Positions 22,502 to 34,300 of a stretch of DNA of 64,000 nucleotides are shown here, piece by piece. The notes under the pieces are model-generated. The model searched no databases and had not been told where the DNA came from. It saw nothing but the letters and a program-made list of their open reading frames with translations. Both the position numbers and the translations under genes were made by a program. The stretch is from assembly GCA_023525975.1 (NCBI GenBank), contig CM042022.1, forward strand, positions 5,261,001 to 5,325,000. Reading direction: 5' to 3'. How positions within the stretch are numbered: the stretch's first letter is position 1; each line of letters opens with the position of its first letter. This DNA is from Smallanthus sonchifolius (lineage: Eukaryota; Streptophyta; Magnoliopsida; Asterales; Asteraceae).

Positions 22502-22943
22502 CTAGTTTAGAACCCCGTGTCTACACACGGGGTGAAAAATATCAATACATAAAATTCTTAAATCTTTATGTATATATTTTACATGTGTAAAAATGTATTA
22601 CATATATTAAGGATAGAAAACAAAATTTAAAATATGTAAAAATTAATATACAATTGGGTTTTGAAAAAACGTTAATTAGTATTTAATGTAATTTGAGTTT
22701 CATTTACTATTTGATTGAAAATAAAAGTTACATAATTAGATTTTAAAGTTTCTTGTAACAATGAATAATTTAAAATAAATGTGTTTTATTAATATAATTA
22801 GTATTTCTTTAAAAATGTAATTATTATTAAAAGATAGATGTGTATTTAATAAAAGAGAGAGATGGAAAAAAAATGATGAGAATGAATATAGAGGCGACAC
22901 GTGTCATGAAAAAACCTTTATTTATTTTATAGTATACTATGGA
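22502..22943 (-). mobile_element. Non-autonomous Helitron-like element, 442 bp
   Basis: On the minus strand it starts TCCATAGTATACTAT. It ends with a perfect 8-bp stem (CCCCGTGT-GTAG-ACACGGGG), TTCTAAA, CTAG and then T. Confidence 0.78.
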
Positions 22944-23602
22944 TTTCAAACGCTCATTATCATTTGTTATCAAGATATAATAAGGCGTGGCTTAAAACAA
23001 ACAAAAGACTAAAATAGGAGAAATAAGTGTAAAGAGCTTTGTCTATTTAGGATAATAAGTCGTCAATCCGTACAAAATTGAAATGAAAATTGAAATGAGA
23101 AAATGACAAAATAACTTGGTTGGTTAGTCGTCTCATGCCTGACCCACAAAGGAAAAAACGAAAAAAATCGTTCTTTAAAAATTACAAAATGGACTCTTAA
23201 CACTCATGTATACTTAACTTGCTATATTCGAATTTTATACCAACAAATATGGTCTGTTTTAAGCATAAGAAGCTTGGTTGTCCGAGTTAAAACTTCAGAG
23301 GATGCACAAATCATGGATTGCTCTCACTCAATATAATTATTGGTGAAGTTCTACTCTCATAATCTTATCCACGTCTAGTCTAAAATGTATTTGTGTAATT
23401 TGAGGTGCGACATTCCTTATCAACCCAGTACCTCTCATGTCCACGATCAATTTAAAATTTTCCTGAAGTGTTATATGTTATATAAAGTTTATTTGAACTT
23501 GTATACTTCTTTATATATAAAAAATGAATAGAAGTATAAAACCCTACTAATAAATTTTTATTAACTCAATTTCTCTACAATTTCATGTTTATAAGCAGAA
23601 GC
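22944..23602. other. Intergenic sequence without recognised features
   Basis: Both strands were read without finding a gene, element ends or tandem repeats. Confidence 0.5.
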
Positions 23603-23869
23603 TAGGGATGAGCATTTGGTATCGAGTACCGATACCGTACCGAACCGGTATCATACTGATATATTCGATATGGTATTCGGGAACTACTTTTCCAGAAATT
23701 CGGTATCGGTATTTTCGGTACCGGTACCAGTACGGTACCGATACCATTTGGAGATGAACATTTTGTAATGAGTACCGGTACCGTACTGAACCGGTACAGT
23801 ATCGATAGATTCGGTATCTATTTTTCCAGAAATCCGGTATCGATATTTTCGATACCGATCTCATCCCTA
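23603..23869. mobile_element. hAT MITE (TAGGGATGAG family), 267 bp
   Basis: The termini are TAGGGATGAGC and TCTCATCCCTA. The flanking 8-mers GCAGAAGC and GTAGAAAC match at 6 of 8, with both differences being transitions. The interior has GGTATCGGTATTTTCGG and GGTACCGATACC words, as at 18525. Confidence 0.85.
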
Positions 23870-24239
23870 GTAGAAACCTCGCCTTTTTTTTCATATTCTT
23901 TTTTACGTTTAGGTCATAAGTCTTCTCTTGTCTTTCAAAGATATCACATCCAAGATTAGTCTTTGAATATTTCCTTCCCGGAAAACTAGTGATCTTCTTT
24001 GTACGTTTTGTACGTATGTATGGTATCCACAAGACTTTAAAACTAGTGTGAAACTATATTCATAGTCAATATATAAAAGAGCGAACACCCAAAAAATACC
24101 GAATTTTATGTAATTTAATAAACCATTATGTTCTATATAAAATAGCAAAAGTTAAAATTATATGTCTAGATTGTAGACTTATTGGTACTTTAATAAGTAA
24201 ACTAGGGTTTACTCACGTGGTGCGGCGGGATGTTATAAT

Positions 24240-24853
24240 TAGGGGTGTGCAAAAAAATCGAAAACTGAATCGTATCCGTATCCGGAAAAAAACCGAACCG
24301 AATTCGTAATTTGGTTTGCGGTTAGGTTAACGGTTAGACAGATTTTTTTAATTCGATTTATTCGGTTAACCGTTTTAACCGAATAAATATATATAATTGA
24401 ATGTAAATTTATACTTTTAACCTAATACTTTTAGCTCAACTTTCAAGCCCAATAGCTCGTTGCTTTATTATTTGTTCTTATTTCTTGTAGAGATGAGAAA
24501 AACATCGATCGAGTGAAAGACGAGTTGAAAAAACTCAAGTTTATTTGTTGTGGTATTGACTAAGACTATTTATCTATGTTTGAACTTTACATTTATGTTT
24601 AAAACTATTTTTCAGTTCGTTATTTTGTTATGGTTATAAACTCTTGGTTTTAGGATATGTCAAAAATATGTGTTGTTTTCCGGAAGACAAACAGGAAACC
24701 GAATAAACCAAATCGGATTGAATTGGGTTAGATTAGATTAGGTTAGGTTAGACACATTTTCAATTGGGTTAGTTTAGGTTTGCAGATAGACAAAAAAAAT
24801 CTCAAAACCGAATAAACCGAACAAATCGAAAACCGAACCGGTGAACACCCCTA
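24240..24853. mobile_element. hAT-like element (TAGGGGTGTGC family), 614 bp
   Basis: A perfect 8-bp target duplication, GTTATAAT, lies at 24232-24239 and 24854-24861. The termini are TAGGGGTGTGCA and GTGAACACCCCTA. Subterminal AACCGAA and TTCGGTT words are abundant. No transposase is encoded. Confidence 0.92.
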
Positions 24854-24861
24854 GTTATAAT

Positions 24862-26224
24862 ATAAGAGGGAAAAAATGTTGGGGGAGAGACTCGATAAAA
24901 GAGGGAAAAAGCGTTGGGGAGACTCGAACATGTGACGTTCCCTATAGAATTAAAGTGTCGGAAACGAACCAACTTTAAATAAATCTATTTCAAAACGTAA
25001 ACTAAAATAAACACGTATTTAAGAAATATAAGAGAAAAAACATATGTTTTAAAATAATTATATCATTAAATCATGGGAAAAAAAAACAATAAACATAAAA
25101 TAAGAATATTATAATAAGCATAATATTAAAATAAAATTTTTGAAATAATAACATAATAATAATTAAAAGAAATTGGTTGGAATGGAAAAAGAAATTGTCA
25201 AGACACCAGAAATGGAAAGAAAATTGTTGAGGGACCGGTTTAAAAAAATAATTGGTGTAGGCAACCACTTGTAAGTTGTCCACTAAAAAATATTAAAAAA
25301 TCAATGAAATTAAAAAATCAATGAAAAACGGCTGGAAGAGGGGTTTTTGAAGCCGGGTCTAATGTGTTAACTATTTTAATCATCCCCAAAAGACATGCAT
25401 ATAATATTTAATCCATGTGGTAAAATTTGGTTGGTATGGTCACTGTTCATCGCATAGATGTTTAATATGTATCTTATATTTAATTTCAATTAATTTTTTA
25501 AGAATATATTATTTATTCAAAGCATTTAAATCTGAATATAGTTTATATTAGAAAAAAACATGTAAATCTATACCTAATAAATAAGTAACTATTTGAACGG
25601 AATGTCATAATTCTGTGAGTTCAAAAATTTTTTTCCTACTTATTTTTTCGTCGTTACTAACTATTTAATATTTTCATAATTAATTTTAAAAATTTTTATT
25701 TTCATTTAATACTTTCTTTATAATTTATAAATTATAATTATTAAATATTTAATATTTTTTTATTCAATCGGTGCAACTTAGTGTATAATAAAATTAGAAA
25801 AGTGAAGACTAGATGCAAATAGCAGTAAAGTTGGATTAAAATAATATAAATATATCTTTCGTCTAGAAATATATAAAACGTACATAGGGTACGGGGCCTT
25901 TAATGTGTGGTGGGGCAAACTAAGTAAAGTCCCTTATGTTTCTATTTGTACAAGTTACACCCTTTATAATATGTAACACACTCATGTTGGCCCCTCGTGG
26001 GACAAACTATGTCCTAAGAAGAAACCTTCTAAACAAAGCGTACCGTACACTAAATGGTTGTGGCTATTGGAACTTGAACATTGAAGCATACTTTGCTCTA
26101 TTATTTAAGAATTGATGTGCAAAAAACTAGAAAAAAGTTATATCAAATCAAACAAACGTGTCGTATTTACATATTACAGGTACAATTTGAACAATTTAAA
26201 TGAAGCCAAAAATTATATATGATA
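24862..26224. other. AT-rich intergenic region
   Basis: No gene was found. Open frames here are short and of low complexity. Confidence 0.5.
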
Positions 26225-26232
26225 TCGTGATA

Positions 26233-26583
26233 TAGGAGTGAGCAAACGGGTATTACCCGGTCCGTACGGGTTTATCCGACCCGTACCCGTACCCGTACCC
26301 GTTTGTTAATTTTTTATGAAACACGTAACCCGCACTCTTCATTGATTAAACGGGTAATCATGGGTCGGGTACGGTTTCTCTTACGAGTATTCGGTTCTAA
26401 ACCCATTTTTTATTCAATCTCACTTTAATATTATTTTACGGGAAATGTATCCGACCCGTACCTGTACCCTTTTGTTGATTTTTATGAAACCCGCACCCTT
26501 CATTGCTTAAACGGGTAGTCACGAGTCGGGTACGGTTTCTCTTACGGGTATTCGGATCTAAACCCGTTTCTTGCTCACCTCTA
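26233..26583. mobile_element. hAT MITE (TAGGAGTGAGC family), 351 bp
   Basis: The ends are TAGGAGTGAGCAAACGGG and TTTCTTGCTCACCTCTA. The flanking 8-mers TCGTGATA (26225-26232) and CCGTGATA (26584-26591) match at 7 of 8. CCCGTACCCGTACC runs and an internal duplication of GGGTACGGTTTCTCTTACG are present. Confidence 0.85.
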
Positions 26584-26591
26584 CCGTGATA

Positions 26592-28001
26592 CATGAACAT
26601 GACTCATGTGTTCGTGTGTTAACACATATTCGACTCGTTTAAACTGAAAGTTTTAAAAAAGTTTTACTCCAAAACACACAAACATCAATAAAACAATTAC
26701 AATTGAAGCACATAAACATAATTCTAACAATTATCTCTCTTTAACTTTTATGCTTTAAAATAAAACACCCGATTAGTTTAAGTTTTTTTCCAACATAAAA
26801 TACACCTTAAAATTTATATAGATAAACATGTCTACATGTAAAGTCGTTAGGTTGACATGATATCGACTAGTTTAGCTAAACATGTTCGTTGTTCGACCTG
26901 GATGGCGGTTGAGCCCCCTTGTCTTTTCTTTAGTCCTCAAGTCTCTATACTTATGAACTCTATATTCAACAATGAACCAATCTGTTAACATATCACCAAG
27001 CCATTTTTTATTAACATAATTACACCAAGACCTATCAAACATGCTTTCCTCATAGTCAGTATACGAAATTGACACGAACCTATTTAAGCTGAATTTAAAT
27101 CCAAGAATCTAATGTTGTGTTCGTGTCGTGCAGAAAATTTATATTCGCAAATGAACAAGAAATCTGATAGAAACCTTTGGTTATATACGTTAAATCAATT
27201 TTTTTTTATATTTTTCAAATTGCCTTTTGATTTTATATAATAAAAGAATCTTGAATTAAACCCTACTAATGTTGGGAACTCTTGGATGAAGAAAATTTGT
27301 GTGTGTGAGGGGTAGATATTATGATAGTAGATAAACCACATGTAGGTTGGTTGTATATTCTTGAATAAATAATGATTCACATGTTGACGGGCTAAGAAGG
27401 GTTGGTTTGTTTATGGGTGGGGAATCGTTGGACCCGCGTTTTGGACGGTGCTTGTGGAGATGGTTGACGCCCCTATCATACTATACAACCGAAAGGTCAC
27501 CGAGCCATCTATTGGGAGGGACAGCCCCTTTATGTTGAATGCATAAAGATAGAAATTGTTACAATATTATTTATGAATAGAAAAATAAAGGGTGATGGTT
27601 ATAAATGACCTAATAGAAAATAGAGTTGATTGCGTAAATTGTCGGGTAAAAACGAAAAGTAACATTTTTGAGGTCTACATTCTTTTTGCTTTTAGAGGTA
27701 AATTAGGGAGAAATTATTTAGTAATGTTGGAATAAGAACCCTATAACAAGATTCTTAAAATCTCCATATGGGGTCGTGGGATTGAGATTAAGAGGTGTGA
27801 AACAGTCAAACATAAGACTTTTGTTGCTTCATGTAGAGAATTCATACACCCATGTGGAATAAAAGTTTGGAGCCCCGTTGACCATCATAGGATGACCAGA
27901 GAAACAATTAGTGGTCGCCGGCGTTTAAGGGTGTGGGGGAGACGAAGGAGTGTTATTACTGTTATTATTAACAGTAAATTATATAAATAGTCTGTTAATT
28001 A
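26592..28001. other. Intergenic sequence, no supported gene
   Basis: Short open frames only (for example 26872-27075 on the minus strand), with no family I recognise. 27400-27520 is locally GC-richer, without a coding signal. Confidence 0.45.
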
Positions 28002-28009
28002 GGGGCGGC

Positions 28010-28666
28010 AATTCCTAACATGACCCGAACCCAACATGAAAAAAGAAAAACAGGTTTTGGGTCGACTGGCATGACCCGTTTAAAAATATGGGTCAACCCG
28101 AACACGACCCGCTTAATAAGTGGGTTGACTTGTTAACCCGTTTAAGGGTTTTTTAAAAAGATAATATTTATATTTTAGAAATGAAAAGTATTAATATTTA
28201 AAGTTAAAAATTTTGATTTTTAAATTTTTGTCTTACTATTAACTTTTAAAGGTGAAATTAATTTGATCTTTTTAACAATTTCATCAACTTTTTACTTCCA
28301 ATAATTTTATTTTATTAGTTTTAACAACCCATTTTCTAGTCTTTCTATTCGTTTCTCCTAATCTCGAACTAAAATTTTAAACCCAAGTTTGTTCATTGAG
28401 AATGAAATATAAAGAAGTAAAAACAATAAAAAAGACACCAATTATAAAAAAAAAAGTTTCATTTGAGTCGGAGTATTAATTATTTAAATGTTACTAAGTC
28501 GCTAGATATTACTCATATTAATGAATGAAAACAAAACGAGTCGACCTGAAACACAACCCAATTTTAAATGGGTTGTTACGACACAACACGAATAAATATA
28601 TGGGTTGGGTTAGGGTTGAAGAATTCAACCCGTCAACCCGCCAACCCGACACGATTGACACACTTA
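28010..28666. mobile_element. hAT-like element (TAGGGGCGG family), 657 bp
   Basis: Related along its length to 2396-3056. It starts TAGGGGCGGCAATTC and ends GATTGACACACTTA. The flanking 8-mers CTGTTAAT and ATGTTAAA match at 6 of 8. Confidence 0.8.
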
Positions 28667-29031
28667 ATGTTAAATAAAAGGTAAAATCGATATTTCGCAT
28701 AATTTTATTAGATTTTTTTTAATGAAAACTAATTTTAGACCCCAAAATGTTACAAAATGACAAGTAGAGTTAAAATTTTAAAAGATAAAGACAAAGGAGA
28801 ATAAGAATCAACTTTTATTGTTAAAACACAATTGTTTTATACATATTGTATTTTTTTATTATAAATTTACAGTTTTTGCTATTAATATGCAAGAAAATAA
28901 AATAAATTAAAATTTTGGGTTAATCTGGTTGTGTTAGATTCAACATTCGAATACGTGTTCACGTTCACATGTCTAACATAGTAACGTGACTTTTGAGTTT
29001 GTGTAATGTTCGGTCGTTGAAAAAACTTTTT

Positions 29032-29140
29032 TTTTTAACAACAAACTTTTTATTCTATTTTTTTGTTTTTGATGAGTCTAGAAACCACAACCTCTTAGTT
29101 GTGAGACTCTTCTCTTACCACTACACTCCAACTCCATCCC
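29032..29140 (-). mobile_element. Short SINE
   Basis: The 13-mer GAAAAAACTTTTT flanks the body (29019-29031 and 29141-29153). The minus strand shows TGGTAAGAG...CTCACAACT and ends in A-rich sequence. Confidence 0.65.
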
Positions 29141-29724
29141 GAAAAAACTTTTTGTAATGTCATATATTTCCTTTTGACATTAGACACATACTTATATGTG
29201 TATACAATTAATATACTTTAACTTGTTACCGTAACAAGCTCGTGTTTAAAAGACTTCTTTATTAACATAGCAACTACATATCGTACGTAACTACGTATAC
29301 ACATAAATGTTACTAGATGTTGGATTCTCAACCGTATGCTCGTTAAATATGCATATATTTACGTGTTCTCATAATATTTATATTTGATATTTTTAGATTA
29401 GTGGTTGTTACAATACAAGTTTAATATGCATATGTTTTTATATTTATAACTGTTACACATTACAACATAAAAATTGTATGTATAAACATAAAATGTCCCA
29501 CCTCACAGATAAATGCTTCAAATAATATAATGTTGATTAGAAAAAGGAAAGTCACAGAGAGTTTTGAGCCTATGAAAATGTCAATACGTGTAAGTTTACA
29601 TTAATTGCTATCACATGTTATTACTTGTCAAATAAATTAATATCTTATTGTTTTTGCAATAAGTATACAAAATATCCTTCCGTGCAAAAAACAAACTTAG
29701 TTTATTTTGATAGACTACATTATT

Positions 29725-30064
29725 TTTTTTAACGGCGAACATTCAATGTTGTGACGTCGTACCCTCCCGTTACATGGAAGAGCCTCGTCTAACTCCGACC
29801 AATATGTTGTCTTAACCGGGCCCACTTGGCGTCAGATTTGGAGAGCATCCAAGGAAAAATCCCACCTCATACGGCCCCTTCCGGGCTTGAGGGAGAGCCG
29901 AGGCTCGAACCCTGGATCGGCATGGGTAAAACCCTGGTGCATCAGCCTAAGAACTAGGCCTCATTTGCATGCCTCAGAAATTAATGGTGGTGGTAGGGAT
30001 TGAACCCGGGTCCCTTGGGACTTCAGACCTCACCTCAACTACTACACCACAACCACTTTGGCTA
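29725..30064 (-). mobile_element. SINE, about 340 bp
   Basis: A perfect 15-bp target duplication, ATAGACTACATTATT, lies at 29710-29724 and 30065-30079. The minus-strand head has an A-box-like GTGGTTGTGGTGTAGTAG and a B-box-like GGGTTCAATCCC. A second B-box-like GGTTCGAGCC lies further in, suggesting a composite body. It ends in a poly(A) tract on the minus strand. Confidence 0.85.
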
Positions 30065-30207
30065 ATAGACTACATTATTGTTAAGACTATATTGATTTAA
30101 TCTCCTATAATAAGTTTATTAAATTTCCATATTTAGTCTTAATTTCGTATTTATAGATCATTAATCCCAATTAATACAATCTTTAATTCTCTCAATTTAA
30201 TATTTTT

Positions 30208-30340
30208 ATTTTTTTGACTGGCGAACACACATGCTCAACTCTACTCCTAAAATCATCATATCAGCACTCCGTAGAATTTGAACCTACAACCATTTGGCTG
30301 GAAAGTTCACTACTTTACCATCAGGGTGTCTCCTTGAAGA
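30208..30340 (-). mobile_element. SINE, about 130 bp
   Basis: The flanks CTCTCAATTTAATATTTT (30189-) and CTCTCGATTTATTATTTT (30341-) differ at two positions. The minus strand has TGATGGTAAAGTAGTG and GTAGGTTCAAATTC. Confidence 0.7.
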
Positions 30341-30359
30341 CTCTCGATTTATTATTTTA

Positions 30360-31190
30360 ATTTTCTTATGTTTCATCGATGTGTCCTATACCATCTAATA
30401 AAGATGTAATCAAATTTCTTCTTGTATTATAAATAAAACCTCCTCCAAATAACCCATTTGCAAGATACAGAATTCTCATTTACTTGTTTGTGAAAAACAA
30501 TATAACACTTGTATTTAGTGCTTTAAAAATATAGTAAGAGAGAGAGAAATGAATATCATCTTTTTTATCACACTCAAAATAATACGTAAAAATATTTATT
30601 AGATTTTTACAGTTCCCTGTTTAAAATTTCTTATGTATTAAACGCTCCTAAATCCTTAATCTATAAAATCGTTAAATGGATAAAATGTATTAAATTTTAC
30701 ACTAATAATAATTGTATGTAGTGAATTTAAATATTTTATTTTTGATGTATCAAACTTGAAAAAGTTATTGTTTTATGCATTTTGGTTGAAGTGAGAGCAT
30801 TCACATTTTGCCTCCATCATTATTATCATCTCCAAAATTTAGGGATTTTCTCTATTTTGCATCACCATCTCCTTATCTATTTCCAAAATTTGTTGAGTTT
30901 TATAGACAGGGATTCTTTAAACATAGAGATCTACTATTTATCATATCTATAAATATTTATGAGTATTATAAAAGAAGAAAAATAATAAAATAAATGTTTG
31001 TGAGTGAGATAAAGATTAAGAATGAGATATGACAGATTAAACAAAATTTAGAAATACATTTTATTGGTATAATGAAAATAATTAAAACAAACGTACATAT
31101 AAATACTTCACATAATTGATCTTCACATATTAATAAAATAATTAGAGTTGAAAATTAACCAAAAAAAGAAGGAAAAAAGAGATATTTAAC
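30360..31190. other. AT-rich sequence upstream of the H+-ATPase gene
   Basis: No gene was found. It may contain distal promoter elements of the downstream gene, but none can be named with confidence. Confidence 0.4.
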
Positions 31191-31191
31191 T

Positions 31192-31230
31192 GGGGTAGGG
31201 TGAGAGTGGGTGGGGTGGGTGGGGAGGGGG
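31192..31230 (+). promoter_or_regulatory. G-run tract, potential G-quadruplex, before the H+-ATPase TATA box
   Basis: Seven runs of three to five G lie within 39 bases, including GGGTGGGGTGGGTGGGG with single-T loops. The tract ends 9 nt before TATAAAAAG on the coding strand. Confidence 0.6.
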
Positions 31231-31239
31231 TTTGCGAAG

Positions 31240-31248
31240 TATAAAAAG
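31240..31248 (+). promoter_or_regulatory. TATA box of the H+-ATPase gene
   Basis: TATAAAAAG, 114 bp upstream of the ATG, leaves room for a 5' UTR of about 80 bases. The leader from about 31270 is pyrimidine-rich (CTCTCCTCACAC), as in many plant leaders. Confidence 0.6.
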
Positions 31249-31353
31249 ATGCTATCCTATTCTTTCACAGCTCAGGTGAAGACTCTCCTCACACAATACT
31301 TATTTCTCCCTCTGACGGAGGATTTCGCCGTCGTTGCTCGCTCGCAATTGAAG

Positions 31354-34300
31354 ATGGGCGGTGATAAGGCTCTCAGCCTCGAAGGGATTAAAAATGAGAC
31401 CGTCGATCTGGTATGAACTACTACATCAACCAAATTTTGATTTAGGTTAATCAACTATCATTTTCAGATTCAATTTCAGTTAGAAATCATCCAAATCAAC
31501 AATAGCATGCTGATTTCTTACTTCAGATTCACCAAATCGTTGTGATCTTAATTACAGATCGATTTTGAATTTGATTCTGTGTGTATGAAATATGATTCAC
31601 GGATGCGATTTTAAAATCATCATTTTGTTTCATCATGTCTAGATCGATTTAAGTTATCTATTGGTTTAATTATGATGATAAATTGATAACGATTTTATAT
31701 CACGCCTAATCCGTTATTATCTCCACAATTTGGGGTTTTGAGGAATTTTAGTCAAACGGCTATATTTTAGTTGGATTCAATTTTCTATTAAACATTACAA
31801 ACTGGTATTTGGAATAAGTTTAATGCAAATGAACATATAAGTGAAGTTTTAACATGGAAAAGTATTCTAATATTAATAATATTATTTTTGGAATTTAGTT
31901 TTTTTTTTGAACGGCGTGGGCTCAACTGGCACGTTCCATTAGGGGAGGCTCGTACATCAGTATACCCAAACAACCCCCAAAGAATTCAAAATCTGCAGAG
32001 GGTGTTCCTAGTTTTTATGAAGTGCATCTTACAAGATTCGAACCCATGACCTCCACAGAGGGGAAACCCTTTAGGAAAAAAACCCCAGACCACCAAGGCA
32101 GAACCTTGATGGCTAGGAATTTAGTTTTTAGAATTATTCTAAAACATCTTAACATATATGATTAGGCTACGTGTAAAAAGTGATTCACGTCACGTTACTG
32201 TCATGCCATTCGAGGGCAATCACTAAATAAAACCACTAAAGTGTGTAATTTGTTTCAGTAACTAAAATAAAACTAAAAATTGATTATCTTTTATTTAAAA
32301 TCACTGATTGGTTGGATAGATATCAACAACACCCACGCTCGTGGTTACCTTCACGCCGGTGCCCATTCACGCCCTAGGGCGCGGTGTTACAAGCCCAATC
32401 ACGGGCCACGGTGTATCATGCCAAACACACAACCTTATTATTAAAAAAGTGATTTTGTACTAGATAAATGTTATAATATTAAAAATAATAATAATAGTAA
32501 TAATATTGTTATTAGGAAATTATAAAGAATAAACATAAATATAGAGGTTTGAGACTTTGGTACTCCGTGGTACCCGAAACTTGTCTATTTTGATGCTTTT
32601 AATTTGGTTGTTTGTTTCTCTGACTAATGGAATCTGACACACACTTCTGAATTTATTTATTTTTATTGCAAATAAATATTAGAGTAAAGTGCCATTTTCG
32701 TCCCAGTGGTTTGGCCATTTTAGCCACTTTCATCCAAAAACTTTTTTTTTAGCATTTTCGTCCCTGACGTTTCTAAATCTAGCCATTTTCATCCAACTGA
32801 CTAACTCCGTTAAAAATTTAACGTTAAATCAGGGGCATTTTAGTCTTTTTTAAAAATTCTTCTTTTTAACTCTTTTTTTAATCCCTTTTGTTTCCCCTCC
32901 TTTTCAAAGCTTAAAAAAAATAAAATTCTCGAAGTTTTTTTTTAAGATGACGATGACTAGGGGTTTTTAGCGAGCCGATCTCGAGTAGCTCGCGAGCGGT
33001 TTGGCTCGTTTACACCCCTAGTCATCGTCATCTTCAAAAAAAACTTCGAGAATTTTTTATTTTTTTTAAGCTTTGAAAAGGAGGGGAAACAAAAGGGATT
33101 AAAAAAAGAGTTAAAAAGAAGAATTTTTGAAAAAGACTAAAATGCCCCTGATTTAACGTTAAATTTTTAACGGAGTTAGTCAGTTGGATGAAAATGGCTA
33201 GATTTAGAAACGTCAGGGACGAAAATGCTAAAAAAAAAGTTTTTGGATGAAAGTGGCTAAAATGGCCAAACCACAGGGACGAAAATGGCACTTTACTCTA
33301 AATATTATACATGTAATTTATAATAAATAAATTTTATTTAAAAAAAACCTTTATATATAATACAATTAAACTGTTTTCTCATGGGAAAACGTTGATAGCA
33401 CATAACCTTTTTAGACTTTTCTGTTGTTGGGCAAAGTGCCGTAATTGATTGGTTTGGTATTTTTAAAGAAATAATAATAAATAAAAAAGGATGCACCTTC
33501 TTCTTGTGTGGTCCAACCCTTTTGTATTAATTCAAAAGTCAACTTTGTTATTCAACATTAAGTTCCACTGTTTCCGATCACTTTTAGTCATCCAACCCCG
33601 TGAAAATAGCTTTGTACATAATCCTGACATTAATTTTTTTATAAAATTTGTCAGCCATTCATTCCTATTGTTTGTTAAATAGTTTTTTCTTCAATTAAAT
33701 TTATTTTTTAATCGGCATAATCATGATTAAATAATTCTAATAATTTAGGTTCATAAATTTTTTTTCCGAAGGGCAAAAGAAGTAGTAGGTGTTCCCATGG
33801 ATATTTATTTCCAATGGACCAAAAATGTAGTAAAATCCTACGGAGTACATGTGTGGTGTATCTGTTTCTTACATGATGGAATAAGTAGCCGATAACCTTG
33901 TAACTTTTGTCAGTTACAGTTGTTGTTCAATATGTATGTCTACTGTTATAATATGATAGATGTTATTAATCGGGTATTCATTAATACAGGAAAAAGTACC
34001 CATCGAAGAGGTGTTTGAACAGTTGAAATGTAACCGCGAAGGTCTGAGCTCCGATGAAGGAGCCCAACGGCTTGAAATTTTCGGACCCAACAAATTGGAG
34101 GAGAAAAAGGTATTACATGATTTTATTACAATTCTCTTGGCACCTATAAGATATAATATATTAGTTAGGATTAGACGGATTATATTAGTTAAAACTTAAA
34201 AGTAACATTCTTTTTTCCATCAAATGCAGGAAAGCAAAATCCTCAAGTTTCTTGGGTTTATGTGGAACCCCCTGTCATGGGTCATGGAGGCTGCAGCCAT

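Noticed and set aside
33034..33291. Open frame of 85 codons on the minus strand
   Set aside because: It lies wholly in one arm of the intron-1 foldback element and has low-complexity sequence.
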